From NCBI GenBank assembly GCA_025054715.1, contig JANWYH010000011.1, positions 39,307 to 103,306 of the forward strand: DNA of 64,000 bases. Reading direction: 5' to 3'. A program made the translations under genes and the position numbers. The stretch comes from Pyrinomonadaceae bacterium. GTDB taxonomy: Bacteria > Acidobacteriota > Blastocatellia > Pyrinomonadales > Pyrinomonadaceae. This document shows positions 46,098 through 54,882 of this stretch, one piece after another; positions within the stretch are counted from its first letter, which is position 1; every line of letters begins with the position of its first letter. The notes below the pieces were generated by a model that worked only from the letters and a program-made list of their open reading frames with translations, ran no database searches and was not told where the DNA came from.

Positions 46098-49000
46098 AGA
46101 GGTAAAGGTACTTCTAAAAGATTTCCGTCGTGAACTATGTAAGCTGTTTTTTGAGTCTCATCTACCCACATTCTCATGCTATTAAATTTTATTTTCGGTA
46201 TACTTAATACTATCTTAAGCTCTTGTGTTTTAGCATTAAGTATGCCGATATTGGTCTTCTTTTCTTTTTCATCAAACTCTGCTACCCAGAATTCAGCTTC
46301 ACCAGTGGAAGCTTTTTGAAGAGGTCTTACAGTCTGATGAGCAAATAGTTTTATTTTAGACGTTGTTTTTTCGAGCTTCCATGTTTTAGCATCAAGCAAA
46401 AAGCTTTCGCAGCAATCTTCGTCTGGGTCTATTATCTCGCTACCTAAACCTGAAGAAAAAATTTCCTCTTCAGTTTTTTCTGAATAGTCTTCTAAATTGT
46501 CCTTATAGGCAGCTAAGAGAAACTTATCTAAGGAGCTGATGTAGTATGTTTGTGAAAAGAGATATTCTTTTTGAATTTCATCGGGGATGAAAATAGGAGT
46601 TTCTCTTCCTGTTACTAGGTTTAATCTGAAAAGCTTTCCTTCATTTATGCTCAGTCCTACTGCCCAACGACCATCTGAGGAAATAGACAATGTCCCGCCG
46701 TAGTTTTTTGATGAAATTTTCTTCCTCCTACCATCTTTTGATACTTTATAAAGTCCGTCATCTTCTTCAATAAGATGAAACGCACTGCTTTGCAGCTTCC
46801 ATTGGCGAAAGTGAAAGTTAGGTTCTTGTATAATTGGGATTTTGCCAAATGAGGGCGAGAAAATAGCTGGCGTAGCCACTTTTTCCATAATTTTACCGTC
46901 TGAAAACCTCCGCCACGGAGAGTTTATCCATTCTTGGCTCATCAACTCTTTCGCAATTGTTTCTTTGATGGTTTTCTCGTCAACACCTGCTTCCTCTAAT
47001 TCGCTAATTTTGACATTTATTTGCTTGAGTGCTGACTCTTGTGCTTTCGGGTTAACTACGAAAACTCTGAAATCAGAACCATTTTTCCAGACATTTAGAA
47101 TTTTTATGTCGTCACTACTAAATGAAATCTTTAGTTGAGGGACAAAAGTTTGAGAACGGTATTTCAGAACGGCTTTTTTCTGTCGGAATTGCTCAAATAT
47201 CTTTTCCAAATCCTTGAAGAAAGGCACCTTGGAAAAGTCTTTAGTTGTTGAAAGAAAAACTCTTCTTCCACCATCCTTGTTTATTATGAGAAGCTCAGTA
47301 TTTATGGGTAAAGGTCCACAGCACGAGTCTTCTTGACAAGTGCCTAAAAAAGGCGGTAAATCCCAAGCTTGATTTTCTATCAAAAAATTTCTCAGTGTTT
47401 CAAACTCTTCTTTTTCTAACTCTCGTTCTCTATAATAGTCTTCGCTGGTTTCCCATTGAAAGATTATTCTATCTTTGTAAACCTTCACATAGTTATTGTT
47501 CCACGCATAGATGGTTAAGTCTTTTTCTTTCAAAACTTCTTCTTGCAAAGATTTTTCTATTCTTTTTAGCTTTTCATAAGAGCCTGTAAGATGAAATGGA
47601 TCGTAATCTTCATAAACACTTTCAAAAACTTTGCTAAGCCAGATGGATTCACTGCTTGTGTTGCCAAAATATCCTCTAGCTCCCGTTACATACGCCTTTC
47701 CTGGGTATTGCGAATAGATAAAATTTCTTGCTTCTCGGGAATCGTCTGCTTCTAAGAATTTGAGAGCTGCTATTTTGAGGTTTTCGTTTGCAGACATTTG
47801 AATGACGTCGGCAACAGGCAGTTTTGCACGAATTAACCTTGCACAGGCGAGCATTGCTAGCTTTGCTTGGTTATCATTGCTGTTTATTACTGGGAAATAG
47901 TCTTCTAGCAGACAAGATGAAATTCCTAAGGTAAGGGAATTCGCCGATCTTAGGGAATAGATTTCGCCTAACTTGCTTTGACGAAGCTCATGTCTTTTTG
48001 CTAAAAGTCTTAAAATGCCCTCGCTTTCTAAAGAACCTTCTTTCAGTTCTGACAAAAGTAAGGAATCGATGAAATCTCCTTTCCATTGAAGAAGTCTTTG
48101 ACGTATGTTAAAAGAAAGCTCTGGATCGGTTTTAGACAAGGTTTTACTTCTAAGATAAAGCAAATTGACTGTTTCTGTGTTTGCATTTTCTCTTTCGTAT
48201 AGATAATCAATTTGCTGACCTACTATTGTTTCAAAAGTTTCAGGGTAATTCCCTTTTACTTTAAGCCAAGCTTCGATAAAAACGGCTTCTTCTTGAGCGG
48301 AAAACCCGCGGCATTTTACTATGGCTTCCACGATTATGCCTTTGAACCAGATTTCGTCTCTACCTATGACTTCCGTCAGAAAGCTTCTCAATAGAGGTGC
48401 TGCTTCTGAAGCTCTCTGATTTCCTAGAGCACTGATAGTATGCATTAGCATCAGTAGATCCTTGTTTGAAAGTTGGGTAAGACTTCTTTTTTCTTGAAAT
48501 TCTCTTATTAGTCCGGGAACACTTTCAGGTAGCCTTATCTCACTTAATTTTGTTATAAGCCAGCTCTTGAGACTTTCCTTCCATTTTTCATCTACCCAAT
48601 CTGGTTGCTCAAGCAAGTTAAGGAGTGCCTTTACAATTTCAGGATCAGAGGTTTTGCTGTCTTGAATTTCTGTTAAGCATCTTGCCGCGATTGTCCGCAA
48701 GCTTTTGTTTTCGCTCTTTAAGAACTCCAAGAGCTTGCTCTTGTATTTGTCAGGAGACGAAACTTTTACGGGAGTGATCAGGCCTGTAAAAGCAATCTCG
48801 TCGTCTCTTAAATCATGAAGCGTCTCATCGCTGAAAAGACTTAAATACCATTCGTTTCTGCCGGGAAAATCATCGTTGAGAAATAAGGCATCAATGGCAA
48901 GGTCACGACTTGCTGCTTTTTTGGTTTTATCTTCAACTACTTTTTTTAATTCATCTCGCCATCTTTTGATTTCTAGGTCATTTTGTTCATAGATGGCTCT

Positions 49001-49630
49001 TTCATAAAAAGCGTATTTTGCAAGAGTTTGCAAAATTTCTTGGTCGCTTGCAATGAGTCTATTTAGAATCGGCTTTGCCTTGCTCCAGTCTTGTCTTACT
49101 AAAGCTAACAGCTCTTCTTTGCCTTCGACATATCCATAGGCTTCTTTAAGTTTTGCTTGAACTAATGAAACCAATTTGTCTGTAAAATAAGGGCTATTAA
49201 GGACAAGCCAATTGAGAACTTCTTTTCTCCAGAAAGCGTCTATATCGCCTTTCTGGGTCTCTTTTTCGTAGATATCTTTTACAAAATCTACGTCCTCTTT
49301 TTTGTATTTGAAAAGATTGAGCAAAGAGAGGAGTTGATAAGGGTCTTTTTCGATTTCAGCTTTTATTTTTTGAATTATTTTTTCTGAGGGTCTTTTTTTA
49401 TGCCAATTTTGTCCTACATTTTCAAAGTAGGCTATTAGGTCTTCCGGATTGCTATCCTCATCGGGTGGATTTGATGGGTCGAAATTCACTACGTTTATCT
49501 TGGATTCTTTCCAGGCAGGATTAGGTGGCGGTGGTGCTGGCAGTTTTAAAAGCTCTTCGATCAAACCCTGAGATTTTACAAAACTTGCAAGCAAATAAAA
49601 CGAAAACATCAAACTGATAATTTTTTTCAT
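46094..49630 (-). CDS. Large exported protein of unknown function
   Basis: A protein of about 1,178 residues with a signal peptide (MKKIISLMFSFYLLASFVKS) and a proline-rich start of the mature part (PAPPPPNP). The N-terminal 600 residues are mostly helical, with leucine- and alanine-spaced pairs that look like HEAT-type repeats. Around residue 730 the sequence turns to beta-rich, with a paired-cysteine loop CQEDSCCGPLP, and the last 250 residues contain propeller-like strands (GGTLSISSDGRWAVGLS). I do not recognise the family. Codon use is like the neighbours. ATG 49630 gives a cleaner signal peptide than 49645. Confidence 0.8.
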   Translation of the reverse strand: MKKIISLMFSFYLLASFVKSQGLIEELLKLPAPPPPNPAWKESKINVVNFDPSNPPDEDSNPEDLIAYFENVGQNWHKKRPSEKIIQKIKAEIEKDPYQLLSLLNLFKYKKEDVDFVKDIYEKETQKGDIDAFWRKEVLNWLVLNSPYFTDKLVSLVQAKLKEAYGYVEGKEELLALVRQDWSKAKPILNRLIASDQEILQTLAKYAFYERAIYEQNDLEIKRWRDELKKVVEDKTKKAASRDLAIDALFLNDDFPGRNEWYLSLFSDETLHDLRDDEIAFTGLITPVKVSSPDKYKSKLLEFLKSENKSLRTIAARCLTEIQDSKTSDPEIVKALLNLLEQPDWVDEKWKESLKSWLITKLSEIRLPESVPGLIREFQEKRSLTQLSNKDLLMLMHTISALGNQRASEAAPLLRSFLTEVIGRDEIWFKGIIVEAIVKCRGFSAQEEAVFIEAWLKVKGNYPETFETIVGQQIDYLYERENANTETVNLLYLRSKTLSKTDPELSFNIRQRLLQWKGDFIDSLLLSELKEGSLESEGILRLLAKRHELRQSKLGEIYSLRSANSLTLGISSCLLEDYFPVINSNDNQAKLAMLACARLIRAKLPVADVIQMSANENLKIAALKFLEADDSREARNFIYSQYPGKAYVTGARGYFGNTSSESIWLSKVFESVYEDYDPFHLTGSYEKLKRIEKSLQEEVLKEKDLTIYAWNNNYVKVYKDRIIFQWETSEDYYRERELEKEEFETLRNFLIENQAWDLPPFLGTCQEDSCCGPLPINTELLIINKDGGRRVFLSTTKDFSKVPFFKDLEKIFEQFRQKKAVLKYRSQTFVPQLKISFSSDDIKILNVWKNGSDFRVFVVNPKAQESALKQINVKISELEEAGVDEKTIKETIAKELMSQEWINSPWRRFSDGKIMEKVATPAIFSPSFGKIPIIQEPNFHFRQWKLQSSAFHLIEEDDGLYKVSKDGRRKKISSKNYGGTLSISSDGRWAVGLSINEGKLFRLNLVTGRETPIFIPDEIQKEYLFSQTYYISSLDKFLLAAYKDNLEDYSEKTEEEIFSSGLGSEIIDPDEDCCESFLLDAKTWKLEKTTSKIKLFAHQTVRPLQKASTGEAEFWVAEFDEKEKKTNIGILNAKTQELKIVLSIPKIKFNSMRMWVDETQKTAYIVHDGNLLEVPLPL

Positions 49631-49830
49631 GGTTGCTTTGATCATAATCTACTGACACAATTAGTAAACAAATTTTGCGGGAAAAGTTTTTGCTGTGTTC
49701 GGACTTAGAAAAACGAAGGACTCGCTAACGATAAGATGCAGTGTATTTCATAGAAGAGGTGTTTCATGGTGCAGCTTCTACTAAGCTCGGTATTAAGTTG
49801 TTCAAAGAAGAAATTCTGTTTTTAGTTGCT

Positions 49831-50853
49831 TTAAGGTAAACTGGGTCTTTCCTTTCCCTGTATAAATGAATCCTTTTTTTCTTTCTTTTCGGCTTCAGTA
49901 AGGATTTCTTTAATTGCGCCGACGCTTGAAAGAACGCCGGAAGTTTCCATAGGCATAAAAACGACCTTTGAGTTACTCGATCGAGCCATATCACGCAAAG
50001 AATCAATATATCTTATGGTTGTAAGATACTGAACGGTTTCTTCTGAAGAACCAATAGCACGAGCAATTTGGGCAATTGCCTGTGCTTCGGCCTCTGCTAT
50101 TTTTAGTCTTGCTTGAGCTGCGCCTTCGGCCTGAAGTATGGCAGCTTGTTTTTCGCCTTCTGCGCGGGCAATTGCTGCTTGTTTCTCACCTTCGGCGCGA
50201 GCGATTGCGGCTTGTTTTTCGCCTTCTGCTTGGAGGATCATTGCGCGACGATTTCTTTCAGCAGTCATTTGCTTTTCCATTGTAACGCGCACATCTTCCG
50301 GCGGAGTTATATTTTTAATATCAACACGTGTTACTTTTACTCCCCATTTATCTGTTGCTTCGTCAAGAATCAATCTAAGCTTAGAGTTTATTTGTTCTCG
50401 GCTCGAAAGCGTATGATCTAAGTCCATTTCACCCATGACAGCGCGCATACCTGTGATAGTAAGCTGAATGATTCCGCCAACAAGATCGGCAACTTCATAT
50501 ACGGCTTTTACGGGGTCCGTGATTTGCCAATATACGACTGAGTCAACTTTGACAGTTACATTATCGCGAGTTATGACTGGTTGGGGAGGAAGATCAATAT
50601 ACTGTTCTCTTAAATCAATTTGACTAGTTCCTAAATGACCTGACCAATATACTCTTCTTGGTTTGTCGAGAAAGGGAATAATAACATTTAGTCCACCTTG
50701 AGCAACTTTGTGAAATTTTCCGAGACGTTCTATTAACAAGACAGTTGACTGTGGAACTATTTTGATAGATTTCGAAGCAACTATCAGCAAGGCGATCCCT
50801 ATGAAAAGCATAAAAATGCTAAAACCGAAAACATCTACTTGAAATGCAATCAT
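49831..50853 (-). CDS. SPFH/band 7 domain protein (stomatin-like)
   Basis: A 340-residue stomatin/QmcA-type membrane-scaffold protein. An N-terminal membrane hairpin (FSIFMLFIGIALLIVA) precedes the SPFH domain (residues 33-200; VPQSTVLLIERLGKF, IDLPPQPVITRDNVTVKVD). A coiled-coil region with four 11-residue AEGEKQAAIAR-type repeats follows, then a C-terminal tail. Such proteins oligomerise in membrane microdomains. The usual partner NfeD is not adjacent, which is notable because most stomatin genes pair with it. Confidence 0.92.
   Translation of the reverse strand: MIAFQVDVFGFSIFMLFIGIALLIVASKSIKIVPQSTVLLIERLGKFHKVAQGGLNVIIPFLDKPRRVYWSGHLGTSQIDLREQYIDLPPQPVITRDNVTVKVDSVVYWQITDPVKAVYEVADLVGGIIQLTITGMRAVMGEMDLDHTLSSREQINSKLRLILDEATDKWGVKVTRVDIKNITPPEDVRVTMEKQMTAERNRRAMILQAEGEKQAAIARAEGEKQAAIARAEGEKQAAILQAEGAAQARLKIAEAEAQAIAQIARAIGSSEETVQYLTTIRYIDSLRDMARSSNSKVVFMPMETSGVLSSVGAIKEILTEAEKKEKKDSFIQGKERPSLP
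50098..50229 (-). repeat. Tandem 33-bp repeats in the SPFH gene
   Basis: Four successive 33-bp units encode residues 209-252 of the SPFH protein. The first three are AEGEKQAAIAR, the same again, and AEGEKQAAILQ; the fourth, AEGAAQARLKI, is diverged. An 11-residue period fits a hendecad coiled coil. Confidence 0.8.
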
Positions 50854-50953
50854 CTCGTCTTCCTCCTATCTTGATTATCAGGAAAAGTATACCAGAGAAG
50901 TTTGAAAAAAGTAACTGAGTTTTTGCAGAAAACCTTCTTTGTCGATAACAGTA

Positions 50954-50984
50954 AAAATCCCGAAGGGGATACCTTCGGGATTTT
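50954..50984 (-). terminator. Rho-independent terminator after the second Oar-like receptor
   Basis: AAAATCCCGAAGG / CCTTCGGGATTTT is a perfect 13-bp stem with a 5-base loop. Read on the minus strand it is followed by a short T-run and lies 26 bp past the receptor stop. Confidence 0.9.
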
Positions 50985-51009
50985 CTGGCCATCTCGTTTT
51001 GATTCTTAG

Positions 51010-54000
51010 TTAGAAGATAATTCTCAATCCGAACTGAATGCGTCTACTGCTAAGTTCGGCTTCCCCTTTGTCACCGAAAGAAATACCTGCGTCTTCAAGA
51101 AATGTGCTTCCTGGCAAGGTTGAACCTGCTGAGACTCCATAAGAAGCATTAGGATGATTTAAAAAGTTGAATGCTTCAAACCTAAATTGCACTTTCAGTC
51201 TTTCATTAACATTAGTGGTCTTGAAAATACCAAGATTCAGGTTATTGAGTGTAGGACCGCGGAAGCCGTTTCTTGGAGTATTTCCAAACGGTGTTCCGAA
51301 AATTCTAGCAGCCCCTGGACCATTAAATATAAACCTTACATCGTTGGGAGTTACAGGGACAATGCTACCGTTTTTGTTTAGCTGAGTTAGTGAGATGAAA
51401 CCATTTGGATTGGTTACTGATGAAATGTAACCTAGCAGGAAAGCATCTATTTGACTAATTCCGACTGCAGTTATGGGAGCTCTTGGATTTCCTAGGAATG
51501 GTCGGAAGTTGTCAAAACCCAAGAAAGTCTGGGCGAAAGGAGCATCGAGATAACTGTTCAAACCAAGTCCAAAGGCGTTTAGGAACTCCGAAGGGGTATA
51601 TGGTCTTCCACTAGCCAAAGTGTAAATTCCATTTATTTGGAATCCACCAAGCAATTTTCCAAGAAAACCTTTTTGTTCTCTATAGAAAGGCACATCGTAG
51701 ATAAAATCTACTGAAAGAGCATGCCTGCGATCAAAACCAGAGAAGCTTTTTTCGCCAGCCTTCACATCGAAAGGATTCTGTGCAAAAGCACTTTCGCCAA
51801 AAGAGAAAATTTCGCTTGCGTTATCAAGTGTTTTACTCAAGGTGTAAGAAGCACCCAAGATCAAATTTCTGTCGAGGAACCTGCCATTGTAGCGAATTTG
51901 CAAGCCATCGTATTGTGATTCACCTGTATTGGTTCTTTCTCTGATTAACCCTCTTCCAGCTAAAAGTCTTCCTGCACAGGCAGCTTCATTGTCTGGTGTA
52001 GATGGGTCGTCTACACAGTTTTGAGGTGCTGGAGCACCGAAGCTTTGCATTAACGATTGGAAGCTTGGGAAATTAAATCCTCCGAATGAAAAGCCATTCC
52101 ACAGTCTATCGTAACGAGGGTTTCTATTAATGCTTTGGAAGAGACTCTTTCCGCGATTTCCAACGTATCTAATTTCAAATACATTGTTATTGTTGATTTG
52201 ACGTTGGAAGCCAATCGAGTACTGCATTGAATAGGGTGAGTGGAAATCAGAAGAAACTGTGGTTTGTGTTAATAGTCTTGGATCAAAGGTATTCCTGCGT
52301 AACCTACCCGAACCTACTTGGCGCACCTGTGAGCCAATCGGAGTACTAGGCAGAGCAAATACACTTGCTCCGGTAATGGTATCGAGGAAAACCGTAGGAG
52401 CGGAAGTAGATATATTAAGCATTATGTTGTAGAAGACAGGATCGTAAGCAATCGAAAAACCACCTCTAATTACAGAGCCATCTTTCCCCCCAAAGATAAA
52501 CTTCGTTATGGGACCTTCACCAAAATCAGGTGACCAAGCAAATCCGAGACGAGGTGCCCAGTTGTTTTTGTCCGAAGGAAGTCTAGGAACGACTCTTGCT
52601 TCAAGAGGTAAGCTCGTTCTAAAGAAGGCTGTGCTAGCACTACTTTCTCTCGCTGTAGTTATCTCGTTTAAGAGATTTATCGGCTGTCCAGAATACTCAT
52701 ACCTGATACCTAGGTTTAGAGTCAGATTTGGAAGAACTTTCCAGTCGTCTTGGAAGAAGAGAAATCTGTCAAGCTGTGTGTACTCTATGGTGGGTTGTCC
52801 GTCTGCCAACGTTATTGATGAAGGGGTATTGCTAGTTACTGCGGCTACGCTATTGTATCGGAAAACACCGTTGTAATTTGGTAAGAAAGGAACCGCATTC
52901 TTCAGGTATCTGATGTCTCCTCCAAAAGTCAAAGTGTGACGACCTATTAACCAGGTTACCTTATTGTTAAACTGATACACATCAACTGTTCTTCCTTGTG
53001 GAAGATTAGTAGCTATACCTATCGTCTGAACGGTAACGTTAGTTGCTTGTCCTCTCAAACCCGCAAATTGAATATTTGTGAAAGCTTCGCCAATTTTGGA
53101 GGGATCAGGAATGCAACCCTTCAAAGTGTCTTCACATCCGCCACCAAACTTTACAAACAGTCTCTGGAAAGTAGCTTGGAAGTAATTAGTTATCTTACTT
53201 GAGATTTGCCTAGTATAAAAACCGCTAAGATTTTGACTTTTGAAAGGTATATCTCCTGTAAAACCATTTGAACTTGCGAGACCATTTTTGCTGACACCTT
53301 TTTGCCAGAAATAAAAAGCAGTAAGGTTGTCTTTGTCGGTTATATTCCAATCACCTCTGATGGTGAATTCATTCTGGTCGTATGGAGTAGAGAACTCTAT
53401 TTCCGGAAAGGCTGCAGCATACCAACCTGGTCCAACTCCGGAAGCAGGACAATCTGCAGAAGGATTTGTAGAAATACAAACCCTATCGACAGGACGGTCT
53501 GAACGTTGGCGGGTTCTACCGTTGGAAAGGGCGAAGGCACTCTGAGTTGTCAAAGCTTGGACAACTGCGTTGCCTGGGAACGCTGCCCTCAGTCTTGAAA
53601 ACTCAGTCGGTAGTATCGCTAAATTTCCGGCCCTCAAAGTCGTGTTTTCGCTCTGTCTTATTCCCTGATAACTTCCGAAGTAAAAGAGTTTGTTTTTAAT
53701 TATTGGACCTCCTAAAACTCCACCGAAGACATTGCTTATAAATTTATCTCGCTTGCTTCTGTTAGGATCTCGGCGTTCTATGTTTGTCATCGCGTCTAAA
53801 GCGCTTGAGTTTCGATGGTAGATAAAAGCAGCCCCTGTTAGCTGGTTGGTTCCTGCTTTCGTCACTATGTTAACTATGGCTCCTTGGTTACGTCCATACT
53901 GAGCTGAAAAGTTGTTAGTTATGATCTGAAATTCCTGGACTATCTCGTTATTACCAACGAAAAAGCTAGGCCCACCTATCGTAAGATCGTTGTTGTCAGT

Positions 54001-54591
54001 TCCGTTTATTGTGAAATTGTTAGAACGTGCTCTATTTCCGTTAACGGAAAGAGTTATGCCGTTTGAATTGACATTTCCAAAGCCCGGGGTAACACCTGGA
54101 ACGGTAAGTGCTAGAGTGTCAATTCCACCGCCTGCAGCATTGGAGGGTAGATCTAAAACCTTTCGGCTGCTTATGCTTGAAGATATCTCTGAAGTGGTTT
54201 GCACAATTTCTTCATTAGTTAAAGTAACGGTGACAACTTCTTGTGGTTGCCCGATTTCAAGCTCAACTCTTACTTCCGTGTCAAGTCCAAGTTTGACTTC
54301 AATATTCGAGATTGTTTTACTCTTGAAGCCTGAAGAAGGAGTGACTATTACAGAGTATAACCCTGGTATCAAGTTGGTTATAACAAAAATCCCTTCCTGA
54401 TTTGTGACCACGGAGGGAGAAAGCACACCTGTTCCTTCGTTGCGTGCTCTAACTGTTGTTCCTGGAACTACTGCACCTGTTGGGTCGGTTACGACTCCTC
54501 GAATGCTACCTGTTGTAACCTGTCCGAAAATTGAGGTGCACAATAAGAAAAAGCTCAGAACGGTTAAAATACTTAGTAACTTAGTCTTCAT
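51010..54591 (-). CDS. Oar-like TonB-dependent outer-membrane receptor
   Basis: A protein of about 1,193 residues and a paralogue of the receptor at 17-20 kb. From ATG 54591 it has a signal peptide (KLLSILTVLSFFLLCTSIFG), a carboxypeptidase-regulatory-like domain (GSIRGVVTDPTGAVVPGTTV), the plug (NNFTINGTDNNDLTIGGPSF, AQYGRNQGAIVNIVTKAGTN) and a barrel closing in IQFGLRIIF. The open frame reaches further upstream to 54660, but that part overlaps the sigma-54 promoter and has no signal peptide at its start, so 54591 is right. Ligand unknown; the paralogues share the same plug motifs but differ widely in the barrel. Confidence 0.92.
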   Translation of the reverse strand: MKTKLLSILTVLSFFLLCTSIFGQVTTGSIRGVVTDPTGAVVPGTTVRARNEGTGVLSPSVVTNQEGIFVITNLIPGLYSVIVTPSSGFKSKTISNIEVKLGLDTEVRVELEIGQPQEVVTVTLTNEEIVQTTSEISSSISSRKVLDLPSNAAGGGIDTLALTVPGVTPGFGNVNSNGITLSVNGNRARSNNFTINGTDNNDLTIGGPSFFVGNNEIVQEFQIITNNFSAQYGRNQGAIVNIVTKAGTNQLTGAAFIYHRNSSALDAMTNIERRDPNRSKRDKFISNVFGGVLGGPIIKNKLFYFGSYQGIRQSENTTLRAGNLAILPTEFSRLRAAFPGNAVVQALTTQSAFALSNGRTRQRSDRPVDRVCISTNPSADCPASGVGPGWYAAAFPEIEFSTPYDQNEFTIRGDWNITDKDNLTAFYFWQKGVSKNGLASSNGFTGDIPFKSQNLSGFYTRQISSKITNYFQATFQRLFVKFGGGCEDTLKGCIPDPSKIGEAFTNIQFAGLRGQATNVTVQTIGIATNLPQGRTVDVYQFNNKVTWLIGRHTLTFGGDIRYLKNAVPFLPNYNGVFRYNSVAAVTSNTPSSITLADGQPTIEYTQLDRFLFFQDDWKVLPNLTLNLGIRYEYSGQPINLLNEITTARESSASTAFFRTSLPLEARVVPRLPSDKNNWAPRLGFAWSPDFGEGPITKFIFGGKDGSVIRGGFSIAYDPVFYNIMLNISTSAPTVFLDTITGASVFALPSTPIGSQVRQVGSGRLRRNTFDPRLLTQTTVSSDFHSPYSMQYSIGFQRQINNNNVFEIRYVGNRGKSLFQSINRNPRYDRLWNGFSFGGFNFPSFQSLMQSFGAPAPQNCVDDPSTPDNEAACAGRLLAGRGLIRERTNTGESQYDGLQIRYNGRFLDRNLILGASYTLSKTLDNASEIFSFGESAFAQNPFDVKAGEKSFSGFDRRHALSVDFIYDVPFYREQKGFLGKLLGGFQINGIYTLASGRPYTPSEFLNAFGLGLNSYLDAPFAQTFLGFDNFRPFLGNPRAPITAVGISQIDAFLLGYISSVTNPNGFISLTQLNKNGSIVPVTPNDVRFIFNGPGAARIFGTPFGNTPRNGFRGPTLNNLNLGIFKTTNVNERLKVQFRFEAFNFLNHPNASYGVSAGSTLPGSTFLEDAGISFGDKGEAELSSRRIQFGLRIIF

Positions 54592-54643
54592 AATCTCGTT
54601 CAACCTCTCTTTCAGAAAATAAAGATAATTGCTCATTCTATTA

Positions 54644-54659
54644 AGCAAAAGTTGTGCCA
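54644..54659 (-). promoter_or_regulatory. Sigma-54 (-24/-12) promoter of the second Oar-like receptor
   Basis: On the minus strand TGGCAC-AACTT-TTGCT matches the RpoN consensus at every position. The TTGCT end lies 52 bp before the ATG at 54591, close to the 56 bp seen for the paralogue. The predicted start of transcription is near 54633. Confidence 0.82.
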
Positions 54660-54724
54660 TTCAATTTTCTAATTTGTAAATCCTTTTTTTTCAGGTGTTT
54701 AGGGTGAAGAGAAAAACTTCGTCG

Positions 54725-54736
54725 TTTTCTGGAAAT
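54725..54736 (-). promoter_or_regulatory. Candidate upstream activator site of the sigma-54 promoter
   Basis: TTTTCTGGAAAT (plus-strand reading) is identical to a 12-mer upstream of the paralogous receptor. It stands 66 bp before the -24 element. It is a near-palindrome, so orientation matters little. Confidence 0.4.
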
Positions 54737-54882
54737 TCGGAAGCAATCCAAAATTTCATAAAGCAAACAAACAAAAATACCCTTTACAAGTTTTACTATT
54801 TTGTCGCCTTGCTATTATTCAGAGATCGAGATGAAGCTCGATTCTAAATTGTGGTTTGAGTGAATAGAAGCTTTATAAAAAA

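Noticed and set aside
50138..50416. A repetitive plus-strand frame with SARAIAACFSP repeats
   Set aside because: It is the antisense reading of the hendecad repeats of the SPFH gene.
54592..54660. An upstream extension of the second Oar-like receptor to 54660
   Set aside because: The added residues overlap the -24/-12 promoter, and the signal peptide begins only at codon 24 of that longer frame (54591).
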